A DNA stretch of 64,000 nucleotides, from assembly GCA_019634915.1 (NCBI GenBank), contig JAHCAN010000001.1:100063-164062 (forward strand). Reading direction: 5' to 3'. Numbering within the stretch: the first letter of the stretch is position 1; each line of letters begins with the position of its first letter. This DNA comes from Steroidobacteraceae bacterium (GTDB taxonomy: Bacteria; Pseudomonadota; Gammaproteobacteria; Steroidobacterales; Steroidobacteraceae). This document shows, piece by piece, positions 24,617-33,663 of this stretch. The notes beneath the pieces were generated by a model. It was not told the DNA's origin. It ran no database searches and saw nothing but the letters and a program-made list of their open reading frames with translations. Position numbers and translations under genes: made by a program.

Positions 24617-27346
24617 TCAGCCGGTGCTCTGCAGGCCCTGCGCGATGCCGCTGATGCTCGCGAGCAGCGCCTCGAACAGGTCGCGGTCCTCGCGGCCGGT
24701 GGCGCGCCAGCGCTGCAGAAGGTCGATCTGCATCAGGTTCATCGGGTCGACATAAGGGTTACGCAGCTCGATCGAGCGCTGCAGCGTCGGGTCGCCGTCG
24801 AGCAGCGCGCCGCTCCCCCTGATCGTCAGCACGGCCTGCACGGCGCGCGCGTATTCTTCGCGGATCGCGCCACACCACGGCTCGCCGTGATCGGGAGCCA
24901 GCGCGTCGTAGGCGTGCGCGATGTCGAGATCGGCGCGCGCGAGCATCGTCTCGACGTCGTCGACCAGATTGCCGAGGAACGGCCACTGCGCGCAGGCGTC
25001 GCGCACGAAGCCTGCGCCATGGGCCGCGAGCAGCGCCTCGAAACCCGCGCCCGCGCCGTACCAGCCCGGCAGCATGCAGCGCGTCTGCGTCCACGCGAAC
25101 ACCCACGGCACGGCACGCAGCGCCGCGATCGTGCGCTGCTCGTCACGCCACGCGGGCCGCGAACCGATCTGCATGCGCTCGATCGCGTCGATCGGCGTTG
25201 CCGCGCGGAAGTATTCGAAGAAGCCCGGCTGCCCGCAGACGAGCTCGCGATAGCGGGCGCTGCTCGCGGCCGCCATCCGTTCGGCGCCCGCGAGCAGCGT
25301 CCCGTCGACCGGCGCCGCCGTGCCGCGCCGGGCCGCGGCCGTGCGCAGCGCGAGCGCGTTGAACGCACGCTCGAGCGTGCGCAGCGCGATCGGCCGCAGG
25401 CCGTAGTTCTGGCTGATGACCTCGCCCTGCTCGGTCAGGCGCAGCACGCCGTTCATCGTCTCCGGCGGCGCGGCCCGCACGAGCGCATCGATGCGCCCGC
25501 CGCCGCGCGCGACGCTGCCGCCGCGGCCGTGGAAGATCACGTGCCGCTCATTGGCGCCCGCGAGCGTCGCGGCGAGGCCCTGTTCCGCCCGGTACACCGC
25601 GACGCGCGACGCGCAGATGCCGCCCTCCTTGTTGGTGTCGGAATAGCCGACCATCACGCACTGGCGGCGGCCGCGCGCCTCGAGGTGGCGGCGATAGAGC
25701 GGATCGTCGAGCAGCCGGCGCATCGTGCCGGCGCAGCCCGCCAGCGACTCAAGGCTCTCGAACAGCGGGCACAGGTCGAGCGCGACTTCGCCGCTGACCT
25801 TGTCGTAGGCTTCGGCCCAGCGTGCGATCAGCAGCGGCGCGAGCACGTCGTCCGCCCCCTGCGTGGCGCTGACGATGTAGCAGCCGACCGCGTCGCGGCC
25901 GTAGCGATGCCGGGCCTGCACGATCGCCTCGAACACGGCCAGCGCGCGCTTGCCGAGCGCGTCGAGCTCGCCGCGCGGCCCGAGGTCGCGCTCGATCGCG
26001 CCGACCAGCGCGTCGTGGCGCTCGCCGCCCGGGCGCTGCTCCCACTGCGGATCGTCCAGGCCCTGCGCGAGCACACGGTGATGCACGCTCGCGTGCTGGC
26101 GCACGTCGAGCGTCGCGAAGTGGAAACCGAAGGTTTCAACGCGCCGGATCAGGCGCCGTACCAGGTAGAGACCCGCGTGGTGCCCGCGGTTCGCGGCGAG
26201 GCTCAGCACGATCAGGCCGAGATCGTCGAGCAGCTGGCGCGGGCTCTCGTAGGCGCTCGCGCGGCCCTCGTAGGTGCAGCGCAGGCGCTCGCCCACCTGG
26301 CCGAGGAACACGCGGTAGGGCATGCGATCGTGGCGCGCGGGCGTGGTCGCGCGCGCCGCCGGCACGAGCGCCGCATAGCGCTCGATGCGCCCGGTGAGCT
26401 CGCGGCTCACGCCGATGCGGCTCGCGCTCTGCGAGAGGATCTGCGCGAGGTGCTGGCATTCCTCGAAGTACGCGTTGACGATCACCTGCTGGTGGCGCGC
26501 GAGCGTTTCGCGGATCGTCTTGGCGTTGACGTCGGGGTTGCCGTCCATGTCGCCGCCGACCCAGGTGCCGAAGCGGATCAGCACCGGCAGCTCGAGCGAT
26601 TCGGCGGCGACGCCGTAGAGCTTGCCGAGCGCGAGCGCGATCTCGTCGTAGAAGGCCGGCAGGATCCGGTAGATCACCTCGGCGATGTAGAACACGACGT
26701 GCTCGCGCTCGTCGGCGACGGTCAGGCGGTCGCGCGGATGGTCCTCGGTCTGCCACGAGGTCGTCATCTCGGTGCGCACGCGGCCCCACAGCGCGCGCGT
26801 CTCCTGCGGCGTCAGCGTCGGGTCGAGGCGATCGAGCAGCATCTCGGCGACGCGCTGCTGCTTGCGCAGGATCGTGCGGCGGGTCGACTCGGTCGGGTGC
26901 GCGGTGAACACCGGCTCGATGTGCAGCGCGCCGAGCAGCGCGAGCACCTCATCGAGCGTCGCGCCACCTTCCTTCAGCGCCGCGAGCGCACTTTCGACAC
27001 CGCCCGGCTGCGGCCGCGCGCCGTCGGCGAGGAAGTACTCCTTGCGCCGGCGGATGCGGTGCACTTTCTCGGCCAGGTTGACGGCCTGGAACCAGGCCGA
27101 GAAGGCCCGCACCAGATCCCGCGCCTCGGCCGGCGGCCGACCGCGCACGCGCACCTCGAGCTCGGCGGCCGCGTCGGCCTCGCCGGCGCGGCGGGCGATC
27201 GCGAGCACGCGGTCGCGCTCGACGACCTCGAACAGCGCGTCGCCGCCCTGCTCGCGCAGGATCTCGCCGACCAGCCCGCCGAGGGCGTGTACGTCGTCCC
27301 GCAGCGCGGCGTGCTGCGGGGGAAAGTGGATGTCGTCGCGTCTCAC
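24617..27346 (-). CDS. ppc: Phosphoenolpyruvate carboxylase
   Basis: This 909-residue enzyme carboxylates PEP with bicarbonate to oxaloacetate, replenishing the TCA cycle. Signature motifs are intact: TAHPTES with catalytic His140, GYSDTNKEGG, the arginine/glycine loop FHGRGGSVARGGG and QGEVISQNYG. The C-terminal NPYVDPMNLMQIDLL and terminal QSTG (close to the QNTG that binds aspartate in the family) are also present. The frame opens with GTG 27346 directly after a 22-base-pair-arm hairpin, leaving no room for a ribosome binding site. No other start precedes the conserved helix ALRDDVHALGGLVG, so initiation here is unusual. Confidence 0.95.
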   Translation of the reverse strand: MRRDDIHFPPQHAALRDDVHALGGLVGEILREQGGDALFEVVERDRVLAIARRAGEADAAAELEVRVRGRPPAEARDLVRAFSAWFQAVNLAEKVHRIRRRKEYFLADGARPQPGGVESALAALKEGGATLDEVLALLGALHIEPVFTAHPTESTRRTILRKQQRVAEMLLDRLDPTLTPQETRALWGRVRTEMTTSWQTEDHPRDRLTVADEREHVVFYIAEVIYRILPAFYDEIALALGKLYGVAAESLELPVLIRFGTWVGGDMDGNPDVNAKTIRETLARHQQVIVNAYFEECQHLAQILSQSASRIGVSRELTGRIERYAALVPAARATTPARHDRMPYRVFLGQVGERLRCTYEGRASAYESPRQLLDDLGLIVLSLAANRGHHAGLYLVRRLIRRVETFGFHFATLDVRQHASVHHRVLAQGLDDPQWEQRPGGERHDALVGAIERDLGPRGELDALGKRALAVFEAIVQARHRYGRDAVGCYIVSATQGADDVLAPLLIARWAEAYDKVSGEVALDLCPLFESLESLAGCAGTMRRLLDDPLYRRHLEARGRRQCVMVGYSDTNKEGGICASRVAVYRAEQGLAATLAGANERHVIFHGRGGSVARGGGRIDALVRAAPPETMNGVLRLTEQGEVISQNYGLRPIALRTLERAFNALALRTAAARRGTAAPVDGTLLAGAERMAAASSARYRELVCGQPGFFEYFRAATPIDAIERMQIGSRPAWRDEQRTIAALRAVPWVFAWTQTRCMLPGWYGAGAGFEALLAAHGAGFVRDACAQWPFLGNLVDDVETMLARADLDIAHAYDALAPDHGEPWCGAIREEYARAVQAVLTIRGSGALLDGDPTLQRSIELRNPYVDPMNLMQIDLLQRWRATGREDRDLFEALLASISGIAQGLQSTG

Positions 27347-27347
27347 G

Positions 27348-27371
27348 AAGGTGCCGGTTTACCGGCACCTT
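27348..27371. terminator. Perfect 11-bp inverted repeat with 2-base loop
   Basis: AAGGTGCCGGT and ACCGGCACCTT pair perfectly around TT. In the minus-strand transcript this hairpin begins one base after the stop codon of the TonB-dependent receptor and ends one base before the ppc start. It can serve as the receptor's terminator or gate translation of ppc on read-through mRNA. The U tract of a classical terminator is absent. Confidence 0.6.
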
Positions 27372-27372
27372 G

Positions 27373-29928
27373 TCAGAAACGCAGGTTCACGTCGAGACCA
27401 TACGAGCGGCCGGGGGCGTCGTGGATGAACGCGCCGCCGAACTCGGGCGCCACGATCACCTCGGCGAGGTAGTCCTCGTCGGTCAGGTTGCGCACCCAGG
27501 CCGTCACGCTCCAGCGCTCGTGGCGCAGCGTGGCGCGCGCATTGAAGATCTCGTACGGATCGCGCTTCAGCTTCGAGAACTCGCCCTGACCGAAGCCGAA
27601 GCCGGTGAACAGGTTCGGGATGCGGTTGTCCTGCACCGGGTTGAACCAGGTCTCGCCGACCGCCGTCATGTCGAGGCGCGTGTCGAGCTCGAGGCCGTTG
27701 CCGCCGATCGGCACCGAGAACTCGACGCCCGCGTTGCCGGTGTACTTCGGCGCGTAGGGCACCTCGTTGCCCTTCGTGTAGGGCCGGCTGTCGTAGCGGT
27801 CGATCTCGCCGTCGACGAAGCCGATGCCGCCGAACACGCTGAAGTAGTTGTTGACGCGCCAGCGCGCGTCGAACTCGCCACCCTTGATCGTCACCTCGTC
27901 CATGTTGGACACGACGCGCAGCAGCCCGAACGGCCCGGCCAGGAAGTCGAAGAACTGCATGTTCTCGACCTTCGTGTGGAACACCGCGCCGTTCAGCGTC
28001 AGCCGGCGGTCGAGCAGCTCGGCCTTGAAGCCGATCTCGGCCGCCTTCGACACTTCCTTGTCGAAGTCGTCCCTGATGTTCGAGATGTTGTGCACCGAGT
28101 CCGGGCCGCAGACCGGCAACGTGAAGTCCGGCCCGAGGCACAGGCCGCCATAGGCCTGCTCGATCGTCGCGGCGCTGCCGCTCGAATTGAAGCCGCCCGA
28201 GCGGAAGCCGTAGCCGTAGGAGCCGAACAGCGACCATTGGTCGGTGACGCGCCAGTTGAGCGACAGCTTCGGCTGGAACTGGCTGAACGAGAGGTCGCGG
28301 CCCGGGATGCCGCTCGTCGCGAGCGCCGGATCGGCGGTGTACGCTGGATTGATGTACGGCGGCCCGCCCGGGTTGAACGCCGAGGCAAAGCCCGGCGTCT
28401 GCGCGAACGCATCGGCGCCGGTCGGCACGTTGTTGTCGACCTTGCGCTTCTCGCGGTCGTAGCGCAGCGCGAGCGACAGCTCCATCCTGTCCGTGAGGTC
28501 ATAGGCGAGCTGGCCGAAGCCGGCCATCACCTTGCTCGAGAAATCGTCGTCGTACAGCAGGTCGGTCGGGTTCGGGCCGCTCGCCGGCACGAAGGCCTGG
28601 TGCAGGAACACGCCGCCGCCGTTGTCGGAGCCCTGCGAGACGACCACATGGCGGTCGATGTCGGCGAAGTACACGCCGCCGATCCAGCGCAGCCGCTGCT
28701 CGCCGGGCGAGGACAGGCGCAGCTCGATGCTCAGGTCTTCCTGGTCGCGCTGCTGGTACTGGTAGCCGTCGCAGGTCGTCACGCTGTAGGGCGGCAGGAA
28801 GCTGGTCACGAAGCCGTTGCTCGGCGCGTAGAAGAACGGCGCCGGCAGCGGCGTGTCGGCCATGCGCGCGTCGTTCGAGGTGAGGCACGAGTCGGTCGAG
28901 CTGTACAGGTTGAACGCCGCGCTCGTGCCGTCGGTGACGAAGTTGTTGTCCTGCTTGTTGTAGGCGACGTAGCCGGTCAGCGTGTTCGCGCCGGCCGCCC
29001 ACTCGCCTTTCAGCGAGACGTTGATGTTGTCCTGGTCGTTGACCGGCTTGACGTTGTTCAGGTACTGGAACAGGTGGGTATTCGGGTCTTCCTGGAAGAT
29101 CGGCGCATTGAGCCCGGCCGCGGCATCCGCGAGCGCGAGCGACGCGTTGAAGTTGATCGCGCCCGCCTCGATCGTCGAGTACTTCGCCTTCAGGTCGAAC
29201 GAGCCGCCACCGAGATCGAACAGCAGCCGGCCCTGGACACCGGTCTCCTCGTAGTAGTCGACGCAGTCATCGCAGCCGATGACGTGGTTGTCCCACTGGC
29301 CGTCGGTCGTGCGGTAGTAGGCCGAGAGGCTGCCCTTCGCCGTCTCGGACAGGGCGCCGCCGGCCCAGAAATTGGCCTTGTAGCTGCCGTCGCTGCCGAT
29401 GCCGGCGCCGAGGTCGAGCTCGAACGCGTCGGTCGGCTTGCGCGTCGTCAGGATGATCGCGCCGGCGACTGCATTGCGGCCATAGAGCGCGCCCTGCGGT
29501 CCCTTCAGCACCTCGATCTGTGAAATCGAGCTGAGCTCCTGATTGAGCGCCGCCGGGTTGGTCTGCAGCACGCCGTCGATGACCAGCGCGAAATTGGTTT
29601 CGGTATCGCGGCCCGTGTTGATGCCGCGGATGTTGACCTGGATGTCGCCGATCTCGGCGGTCTGCACCTGCGACAGGCCCGGCGTCAGCGCGATGAAGTC
29701 CTGCGGCCGCTCGATGCCGGCGGCCTGGATGTCGCGCGCGGTGAAGGCATCGATCGTCGCGGGCACGTCGAGCAGCACCTCGGCGCGCTGGCGCGCGGTG
29801 GTGACGACCACCTCATCGAGCGCCTGCTGGCCCTGCGCGTGCGCGGTCGCGCCGGCAGCGGCGGCCGACACGGCGGCGGCGATCATCGACAGGCTACGGC
29901 ATCGGTGAAGATATCGCTGCATGGCCAT
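27373..29928 (-). CDS. TonB-dependent receptor (GntR-linked, substrate unknown)
   Basis: This 851-residue outer-membrane receptor has a signal peptide ending near AHAQ, a TonB-box-like DEVVVTTARQRAE segment and a plug domain (about 45-165, including GINTGRDTE, IEVLKGPQGALYGRNA and AGAIILTT). The large barrel ends GLDVNLRF. The IEVLKGPQGALYGRNA/GAIILTT style is that of receptors found beside catabolic genes in sphingomonads and relatives rather than siderophore receptors. It probably imports an organic substrate or its complex. The upstream region carries two copies of the palindrome also found at the GntR gene. Start ATG 29928 (or the inner ATG 29922) gives the signal peptide. Confidence 0.9.
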   Translation of the reverse strand: MAMQRYLHRCRSLSMIAAAVSAAAAGATAHAQGQQALDEVVVTTARQRAEVLLDVPATIDAFTARDIQAAGIERPQDFIALTPGLSQVQTAEIGDIQVNIRGINTGRDTETNFALVIDGVLQTNPAALNQELSSISQIEVLKGPQGALYGRNAVAGAIILTTRKPTDAFELDLGAGIGSDGSYKANFWAGGALSETAKGSLSAYYRTTDGQWDNHVIGCDDCVDYYEETGVQGRLLFDLGGGSFDLKAKYSTIEAGAINFNASLALADAAAGLNAPIFQEDPNTHLFQYLNNVKPVNDQDNINVSLKGEWAAGANTLTGYVAYNKQDNNFVTDGTSAAFNLYSSTDSCLTSNDARMADTPLPAPFFYAPSNGFVTSFLPPYSVTTCDGYQYQQRDQEDLSIELRLSSPGEQRLRWIGGVYFADIDRHVVVSQGSDNGGGVFLHQAFVPASGPNPTDLLYDDDFSSKVMAGFGQLAYDLTDRMELSLALRYDREKRKVDNNVPTGADAFAQTPGFASAFNPGGPPYINPAYTADPALATSGIPGRDLSFSQFQPKLSLNWRVTDQWSLFGSYGYGFRSGGFNSSGSAATIEQAYGGLCLGPDFTLPVCGPDSVHNISNIRDDFDKEVSKAAEIGFKAELLDRRLTLNGAVFHTKVENMQFFDFLAGPFGLLRVVSNMDEVTIKGGEFDARWRVNNYFSVFGGIGFVDGEIDRYDSRPYTKGNEVPYAPKYTGNAGVEFSVPIGGNGLELDTRLDMTAVGETWFNPVQDNRIPNLFTGFGFGQGEFSKLKRDPYEIFNARATLRHERWSVTAWVRNLTDEDYLAEVIVAPEFGGAFIHDAPGRSYGLDVNLRF

Positions 29929-30005
29929 CGTGCTGGGCTCCCCTGTGGCATGCGGGCGATGTTGCCGGCGCGCCGCTCGCGCCCCGGCCATCGCCGTCAG
30001 CGCCG

Positions 30006-30011
30006 ATCCTA
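30006..30011 (-). promoter_or_regulatory. Candidate -10 of the receptor promoter
   Basis: On the minus strand TGC-TAGGAT (30014-30006) resembles the extended -10 TGC-TAGCAT seen before two other genes in this window. It lies about 80 bp upstream of the receptor start. The palindromic operators at 30022-30053 cover the space where its -35 would be, which fits repression by steric blocking. Confidence 0.4.
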
Positions 30012-30021
30012 GCATGCGAAT

Positions 30022-30031
30022 TGACCGGACA
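30022..30031. promoter_or_regulatory. GntR operator candidate, copy 1 (TGACCGGACA)
   Basis: One mismatch from the perfect palindrome TGTCCGGACA; flanked by T and A to give TTGACCGGACAA. It lies 22 bp centre-to-centre from copy 2, about two helical turns, so two dimers could bind the same face. It lies in the divergent promoter region of the receptor and amidohydrolase genes. Confidence 0.55.
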
Positions 30032-30043
30032 AGCAAATGGCAA

Positions 30044-30053
30044 TGTCCGGACA
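30044..30053. promoter_or_regulatory. GntR operator candidate, copy 2 (TGTCCGGACA)
   Basis: A perfect 10-bp palindrome, identical to the one in front of the GntR gene at 36308-36317. GT..AC at the ends fits the symmetric operator pattern of the HutC branch of GntR regulators. It can control the receptor (minus) and the amidohydrolase (plus). Confidence 0.65.
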
Positions 30054-30107
30054 AACCACCGCAGCCGGGACGAGCCGGCTGTCGCGGTCGCGCAACGCCG
30101 GGGGCAC

Positions 30108-30116
30108 TGCTAGCAT
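30108..30116 (+). promoter_or_regulatory. Extended -10 element before the amidohydrolase gene
   Basis: TGC-TAGCAT, identical to the element at 809-817, ends 29 bp before the GTG start. A GGGAGGG ribosome binding site (30135-30141) lies between, so unlike the 824 gene this transcript has a normal short leader. Confidence 0.45.
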
Positions 30117-30145
30117 TGCGGGTTCTACGACACCGGGAGGGCGGA

Positions 30146-30997
30146 GTGAAGGCGATCGACATCGTGGCGGGCATCTGGACCCCGGAGGCGATCGCGCATC
30201 GCCCCGGCTGGCAGGACGAGTTCTTCGCCGGCAAGATGAAATCGAAGGCGAGCATGCAGGGCATCTCCCTGGAAGACATGCTCGCGCAGATGGACGCGGC
30301 AGGCATCGAACAGGCCTTCCTGTTCGCGCCCAAGGCGGGACGCAAGGGCCTGCCGGGCTCCTTCCACCTGCCCTACGAAGTCGTCGCCCGCGCCGTCGAG
30401 AAGTATCCCGCGCGCTTCCGCGGTCTCGCCGGCATCGATCCCTACGAAGGCATGAACGGCGTGCGGGCGCTCGAGGACGCCGTGAAGAACATGGGCTTCA
30501 TCGGTGCGCACCTCTACCCGCACTGGTTCGATCTGCCGCCCGACCACGCGAAGTACTACCCGTTCTATGCCAAATGCTGCGAACTCGGCGTGCCGATCCA
30601 GATGCAGGTCGGGCAGTCGATGGTGTACGCGAAGGAGCAGCCGATGCGCAGCGTCGGCCGGCCGATCCTGCTCGACGGCATCGCCTGCGACTTCCCGGAG
30701 CTCAGGCTGATCGGCATCCACGTCGGCATCCCGTGGACCGAGGAGATGATCGCGATGGCGTGGAAGCACGCCAACGTCTACATCGGCTCGGACGCGCACA
30801 GCCCGAAGTACTGGCCGCCGGCCTTCGTGAACTACATCAACAGCTACGGCCAGGACAAGGTGCTGTTCGGCACCGACTTCCCGGTGCTCGGCTTCGGGCG
30901 CACGATGGACGAGGTGCGCGCGCTCGGGCTGCGCCCCGAACCGCTGCGCAAGTTCCTGCGCGACAACGCGCTGCGCGTCTACGGCCTCGGGGGCTGA
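30146..30997 (+). CDS. Amidohydrolase-2 family protein lacking the N-terminal HxH motif
   Basis: This 283-residue TIM-barrel protein is related to ACMSD, resorcylate decarboxylase and 4-oxalomesaconate hydratase. Later metal and active-site positions are visible: His122 and His126 in GAHLYPHW, His192 in GIHVG and Asp244 in FGTDFPV. The first strand reads AIDIVAGIWTPEAI where the family normally has DxHxH, so two usual metal ligands are missing. It may bind metal differently, use none, or be non-hydrolytic. GTG 30146 is fixed by GGGAGGG. It is the first plus-strand gene after the GntR-type operators and is followed at 4 bp by a glutathione transferase. Confidence 0.82.
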   Translation: MKAIDIVAGIWTPEAIAHRPGWQDEFFAGKMKSKASMQGISLEDMLAQMDAAGIEQAFLFAPKAGRKGLPGSFHLPYEVVARAVEKYPARFRGLAGIDPYEGMNGVRALEDAVKNMGFIGAHLYPHWFDLPPDHAKYYPFYAKCCELGVPIQMQVGQSMVYAKEQPMRSVGRPILLDGIACDFPELRLIGIHVGIPWTEEMIAMAWKHANVYIGSDAHSPKYWPPAFVNYINSYGQDKVLFGTDFPVLGFGRTMDEVRALGLRPEPLRKFLRDNALRVYGLGG

Positions 30998-31001
30998 GCC
31001 G

Positions 31002-31613
31002 GTGCCGATGCAGATCATCGGCACCACTTCGAGTCCCTATACGCGCAAGCTGCGCGTGCTCGCGATCGAACGCGGCCTCGCGCACGAGTTCGTCGTCGCG
31101 AGCCCGATGACCGAGAGCGCGGCGGTGCAGGCGGTCAACCCGCTCGGCAAGGTACCGGTGCTGGTACGCGCCGACGGCAGCGCGCTGGTCGACTCGCCGC
31201 TGATCGCGGAGTATCTCGACAGCCTCGGCGACGCGCCGCGCCTGATCCCGGCCGACCCGGCAAAGCGCGAGGCCGTGCGCCAGCTCGAGGCGATCGCCGA
31301 CGGCGTGCTCGACGCCGCGCTCCTCGTGCGCATGGAATCGCTGCGGCCGGAGGCGCAGCGCAGCGCGGAGTGGCTGTCCTGGCAGGACGGCAAGATCCGG
31401 CGGGGCCTGGCGGCTTTCGATGCGCGGCTCACGGGGCGCAGCTGGGCGGTCGGCGATGCGATGACACTCGCCGACATCGCGCTCGCCTGCTGTCTCGCCT
31501 GGCTCGAATTCCGCTTCGACGAATTCCACTGGCGCGGCCGCTATGCCCACGCCGGACGCGTGCTCGAGGTGCTGGAAGACCGGGAGGCGTTCCGGCAGAC
31601 GCCGCACGCCTGA
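31002..31613 (+). CDS. Glutathione S-transferase family protein
   Basis: This 203-residue two-domain protein has a thioredoxin-like N-terminal domain with active-site segment TTSSPYTRKLRVLAIE and the cis-proline motif GKVPVLV. A DSPLIAEYL glutathione-binding motif and a helical C-terminal domain (DAMTLADIALAC N-capping motif) follow. It may conjugate, isomerise or dehalogenate a substrate using glutathione. It begins 4 bp after the amidohydrolase stop, so both are probably in the same operon and pathway. Start is GTG 31002 or ATG 31008. Confidence 0.88.
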   Translation: MPMQIIGTTSSPYTRKLRVLAIERGLAHEFVVASPMTESAAVQAVNPLGKVPVLVRADGSALVDSPLIAEYLDSLGDAPRLIPADPAKREAVRQLEAIADGVLDAALLVRMESLRPEAQRSAEWLSWQDGKIRRGLAAFDARLTGRSWAVGDAMTLADIALACCLAWLEFRFDEFHWRGRYAHAGRVLEVLEDREAFRQTPHA

Positions 31614-31619
31614 CCGGGC

Positions 31620-32849
31620 TCAGTCGGCGCCCTGGGCCACCGTCCTGACTGCCTGCTCGTCGGTCATCGCCGCGCCGCTCGCGAGCAGTGCCTCGATCGC
31701 CCCGCCGTCGAGCCCCGCCTCGCCGAGCACTTCACGCGTGTGCTCGCCGAGACGCGGCGCATGGCGCTCGATGCCGGCCGGCGTCGCGCCGAAGTTCACC
31801 GGGAAGGCCGGCAGCCGCAGCTTGCCCTCGGTCGGATGATCGACCGACTTCCAGAAACCGACGGCCTCCAGATGCGGATCGCTGGCGAGTTCCTCGAGGC
31901 TGTTGACGACGATCGTCGGCACGCTCGTCTTGCCGAACAGATCGAGCCATTCCTGCGTCGTGCGCGTCGCCATGATCTTCGCGGTCTCCGCATAGGTCGC
32001 GTCGATGTGGCGCACGCGGTCGGCGAGCGTGCGGAAGCGCGGGTCGGCCAGCAGGTCGGGCCGGCCGACGACCTCGCAGAAGACGGCCCAGTGCGCATCG
32101 AGGTAGGGCAGGATCGCGATGTAGCCATCCCGGGTCGGATACGGGCGGCGCTCCTGGCTCATCAGGCGCGTGTAGCCCGGGCCGCCGATCGGCGGATCGA
32201 AAGTCATGCCCCAGAGGTGCTCGCCCATGACGAAGTGCACCATCGTCTCGAACATCGGCACTTCGATGTCCTGCCCTTCACCGCTGCGTTCGCGGTGGAA
32301 CAGCGCGGCGAGCACGGCGTAGACGACCGTCACGGCCGTGGTCTTGTCGGCGACGACCGTCGGCAGGTAGCGCGGCTCGCCGAGTACCCGCTCGTTCAGC
32401 ATCGCGATGCCGCTCGCGGCCTGGATCGAATCGTCGAGCGCGCCCTTCGCGCCGTACGGGCCGCGCTTGGAGTAGCCGTAGGCGCCGCAGTAGATGATCC
32501 GCGGATTGACCTTCTTCAGGTCGGCATACTCGAGCCCGAGCTTGGTCATCACCTGCGGGCGGTTGTTGTGCACGAAGACGTCGGCGGTCGCCACGAGCTG
32601 CAGCAGCGCCTCGCGCGCACCGGGCTTCTTGAGGTCGAGCACGACGCTGCGCTTGTTGCGGTTGCAGCTGAGGTACAGCGCCGCCATGCCGGGATGGCGC
32701 GCCGCGCCGAGCGTGCGGTTGCTGTCGCCGCGCGGCGCCTCGATCTTGATGACGTCGGCGCCCATGTCGCCGAGGAACTGGCAGGCCCACGGGCCGAGGA
32801 CGACACTGGTCAGTTCGACGACACGGATACCGTGCAGGGGTCCGGGCAT
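31620..32849 (-). CDS. CaiB/BaiF family CoA-transferase (copy 1)
   Basis: This 409-residue type III CoA-transferase moves CoA between carboxylic acids through an aspartyl-CoA anhydride. Visible landmarks are VVELTSVVLGPWACQFLGDM at the N-terminus, VIKIEAPRGD, the NKRSVVLDLKKP segment and the predicted catalytic aspartate in ALDDSIQAASG. ATG 32849 matches the family start; the open frame upstream is antisense to the isochorismatase gene. It is convergent with the transferase gene (6-bp gap). Substrate unknown; two more copies lie at 38.0-40.3 kb. Confidence 0.9.
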   Translation of the reverse strand: MPGPLHGIRVVELTSVVLGPWACQFLGDMGADVIKIEAPRGDSNRTLGAARHPGMAALYLSCNRNKRSVVLDLKKPGAREALLQLVATADVFVHNNRPQVMTKLGLEYADLKKVNPRIIYCGAYGYSKRGPYGAKGALDDSIQAASGIAMLNERVLGEPRYLPTVVADKTTAVTVVYAVLAALFHRERSGEGQDIEVPMFETMVHFVMGEHLWGMTFDPPIGGPGYTRLMSQERRPYPTRDGYIAILPYLDAHWAVFCEVVGRPDLLADPRFRTLADRVRHIDATYAETAKIMATRTTQEWLDLFGKTSVPTIVVNSLEELASDPHLEAVGFWKSVDHPTEGKLRLPAFPVNFGATPAGIERHAPRLGEHTREVLGEAGLDGGAIEALLASGAAMTDEQAVRTVAQGAD

Positions 32850-32961
32850 ACGGCATGCTCCAGTTGCGGATCTGACAATCGGAAAAGCTTCACATCTGGC
32901 CGCAGGCGTGGCAATAGTGGAAACCCCGGTCGCGCGCGGCGCGGTCGTCCTGCGGGTGTCC

Positions 32962-33663
32962 ATGATGCAACCGACCTACATCGACGAATTCACCCGGCCC
33001 GTGAGCGTGGCCGGCGCGGGCAGCGCACTCGTGATCGTCGACATGCAGAATGCCAGCGGCCATCGCGCCTACGGCCTCGGCCGCATGCTCGCCGAGCAGG
33101 GACGCAGCGCGGAAGCCGAGTACCGCTTCGCGCGCATCGAGCGCCTGCTGATTCCCAACATCCGTCGCCTCGCGTCGGCCTTTCGCGCCGCCGCCGCGCC
33201 GGTGATCTACCTGACCTATGGCTGCACGCTGCCCGACTACGCCGATGCGCCACGCCACCTGAAGAAATGGCTGCAGGCGACCCGCAATCGCGCCGGCGAA
33301 CCCGAGCACGAAATCGTCGCGGAGCTCAGGCCCGAACCCGGTGACCTGGTGCTGAACAAGACGACGATCGGCGCGTTCGCCTCGACCGGCCTCGAGGCGG
33401 CCCTGCGCGGCATGGGCGTCGAGACGATCGTCGTCACCGGCGTGTCGACCAACAACTGCGTCGGCATGACCGCAATGGAAGCCGCCGACCGCCAGTTCGG
33501 CGTCGTGCTCGTCGATGACGCCACCGGCACCTGCAGCGACGCGATGCAGGCGGCGACCACGGCGACGTTCCGCCGCCTGTGGGGGCGGGTCGCAACCACC
33601 GACGAGGTGATCGGTGAACTGCGCGCCGGCCGCGGCGCGCGCCGTGCCGGCGCAGCCGGTTGA
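32962..33663 (+). CDS. Isochorismatase-like cysteine hydrolase
   Basis: This 233-residue enzyme of the isochorismatase/nicotinamidase superfamily has the triad visible: Asp in VIVDMQNASGH, Lys in LNKTTIGAF and Cys in STNNCVGMTA, with the usual cis-peptide before it. Such enzymes hydrolyse carbamoyl, amide or enol-ether bonds (biuret, N-carbamoyl compounds, isochorismate). ATG 32962 is taken as start. It is divergent from CaiB copy 1 and coupled (TTGA) to the EamA transporter, which suggests the two act on one compound. Confidence 0.88.
   Translation: MMQPTYIDEFTRPVSVAGAGSALVIVDMQNASGHRAYGLGRMLAEQGRSAEAEYRFARIERLLIPNIRRLASAFRAAAAPVIYLTYGCTLPDYADAPRHLKKWLQATRNRAGEPEHEIVAELRPEPGDLVLNKTTIGAFASTGLEAALRGMGVETIVVTGVSTNNCVGMTAMEAADRQFGVVLVDDATGTCSDAMQAATTATFRRLWGRVATTDEVIGELRAGRGARRAGAAG

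Noticed and set aside
24887-27472. 861-residue plus-strand open frame
   Set aside because: Antisense to ppc, which has every catalytic motif.
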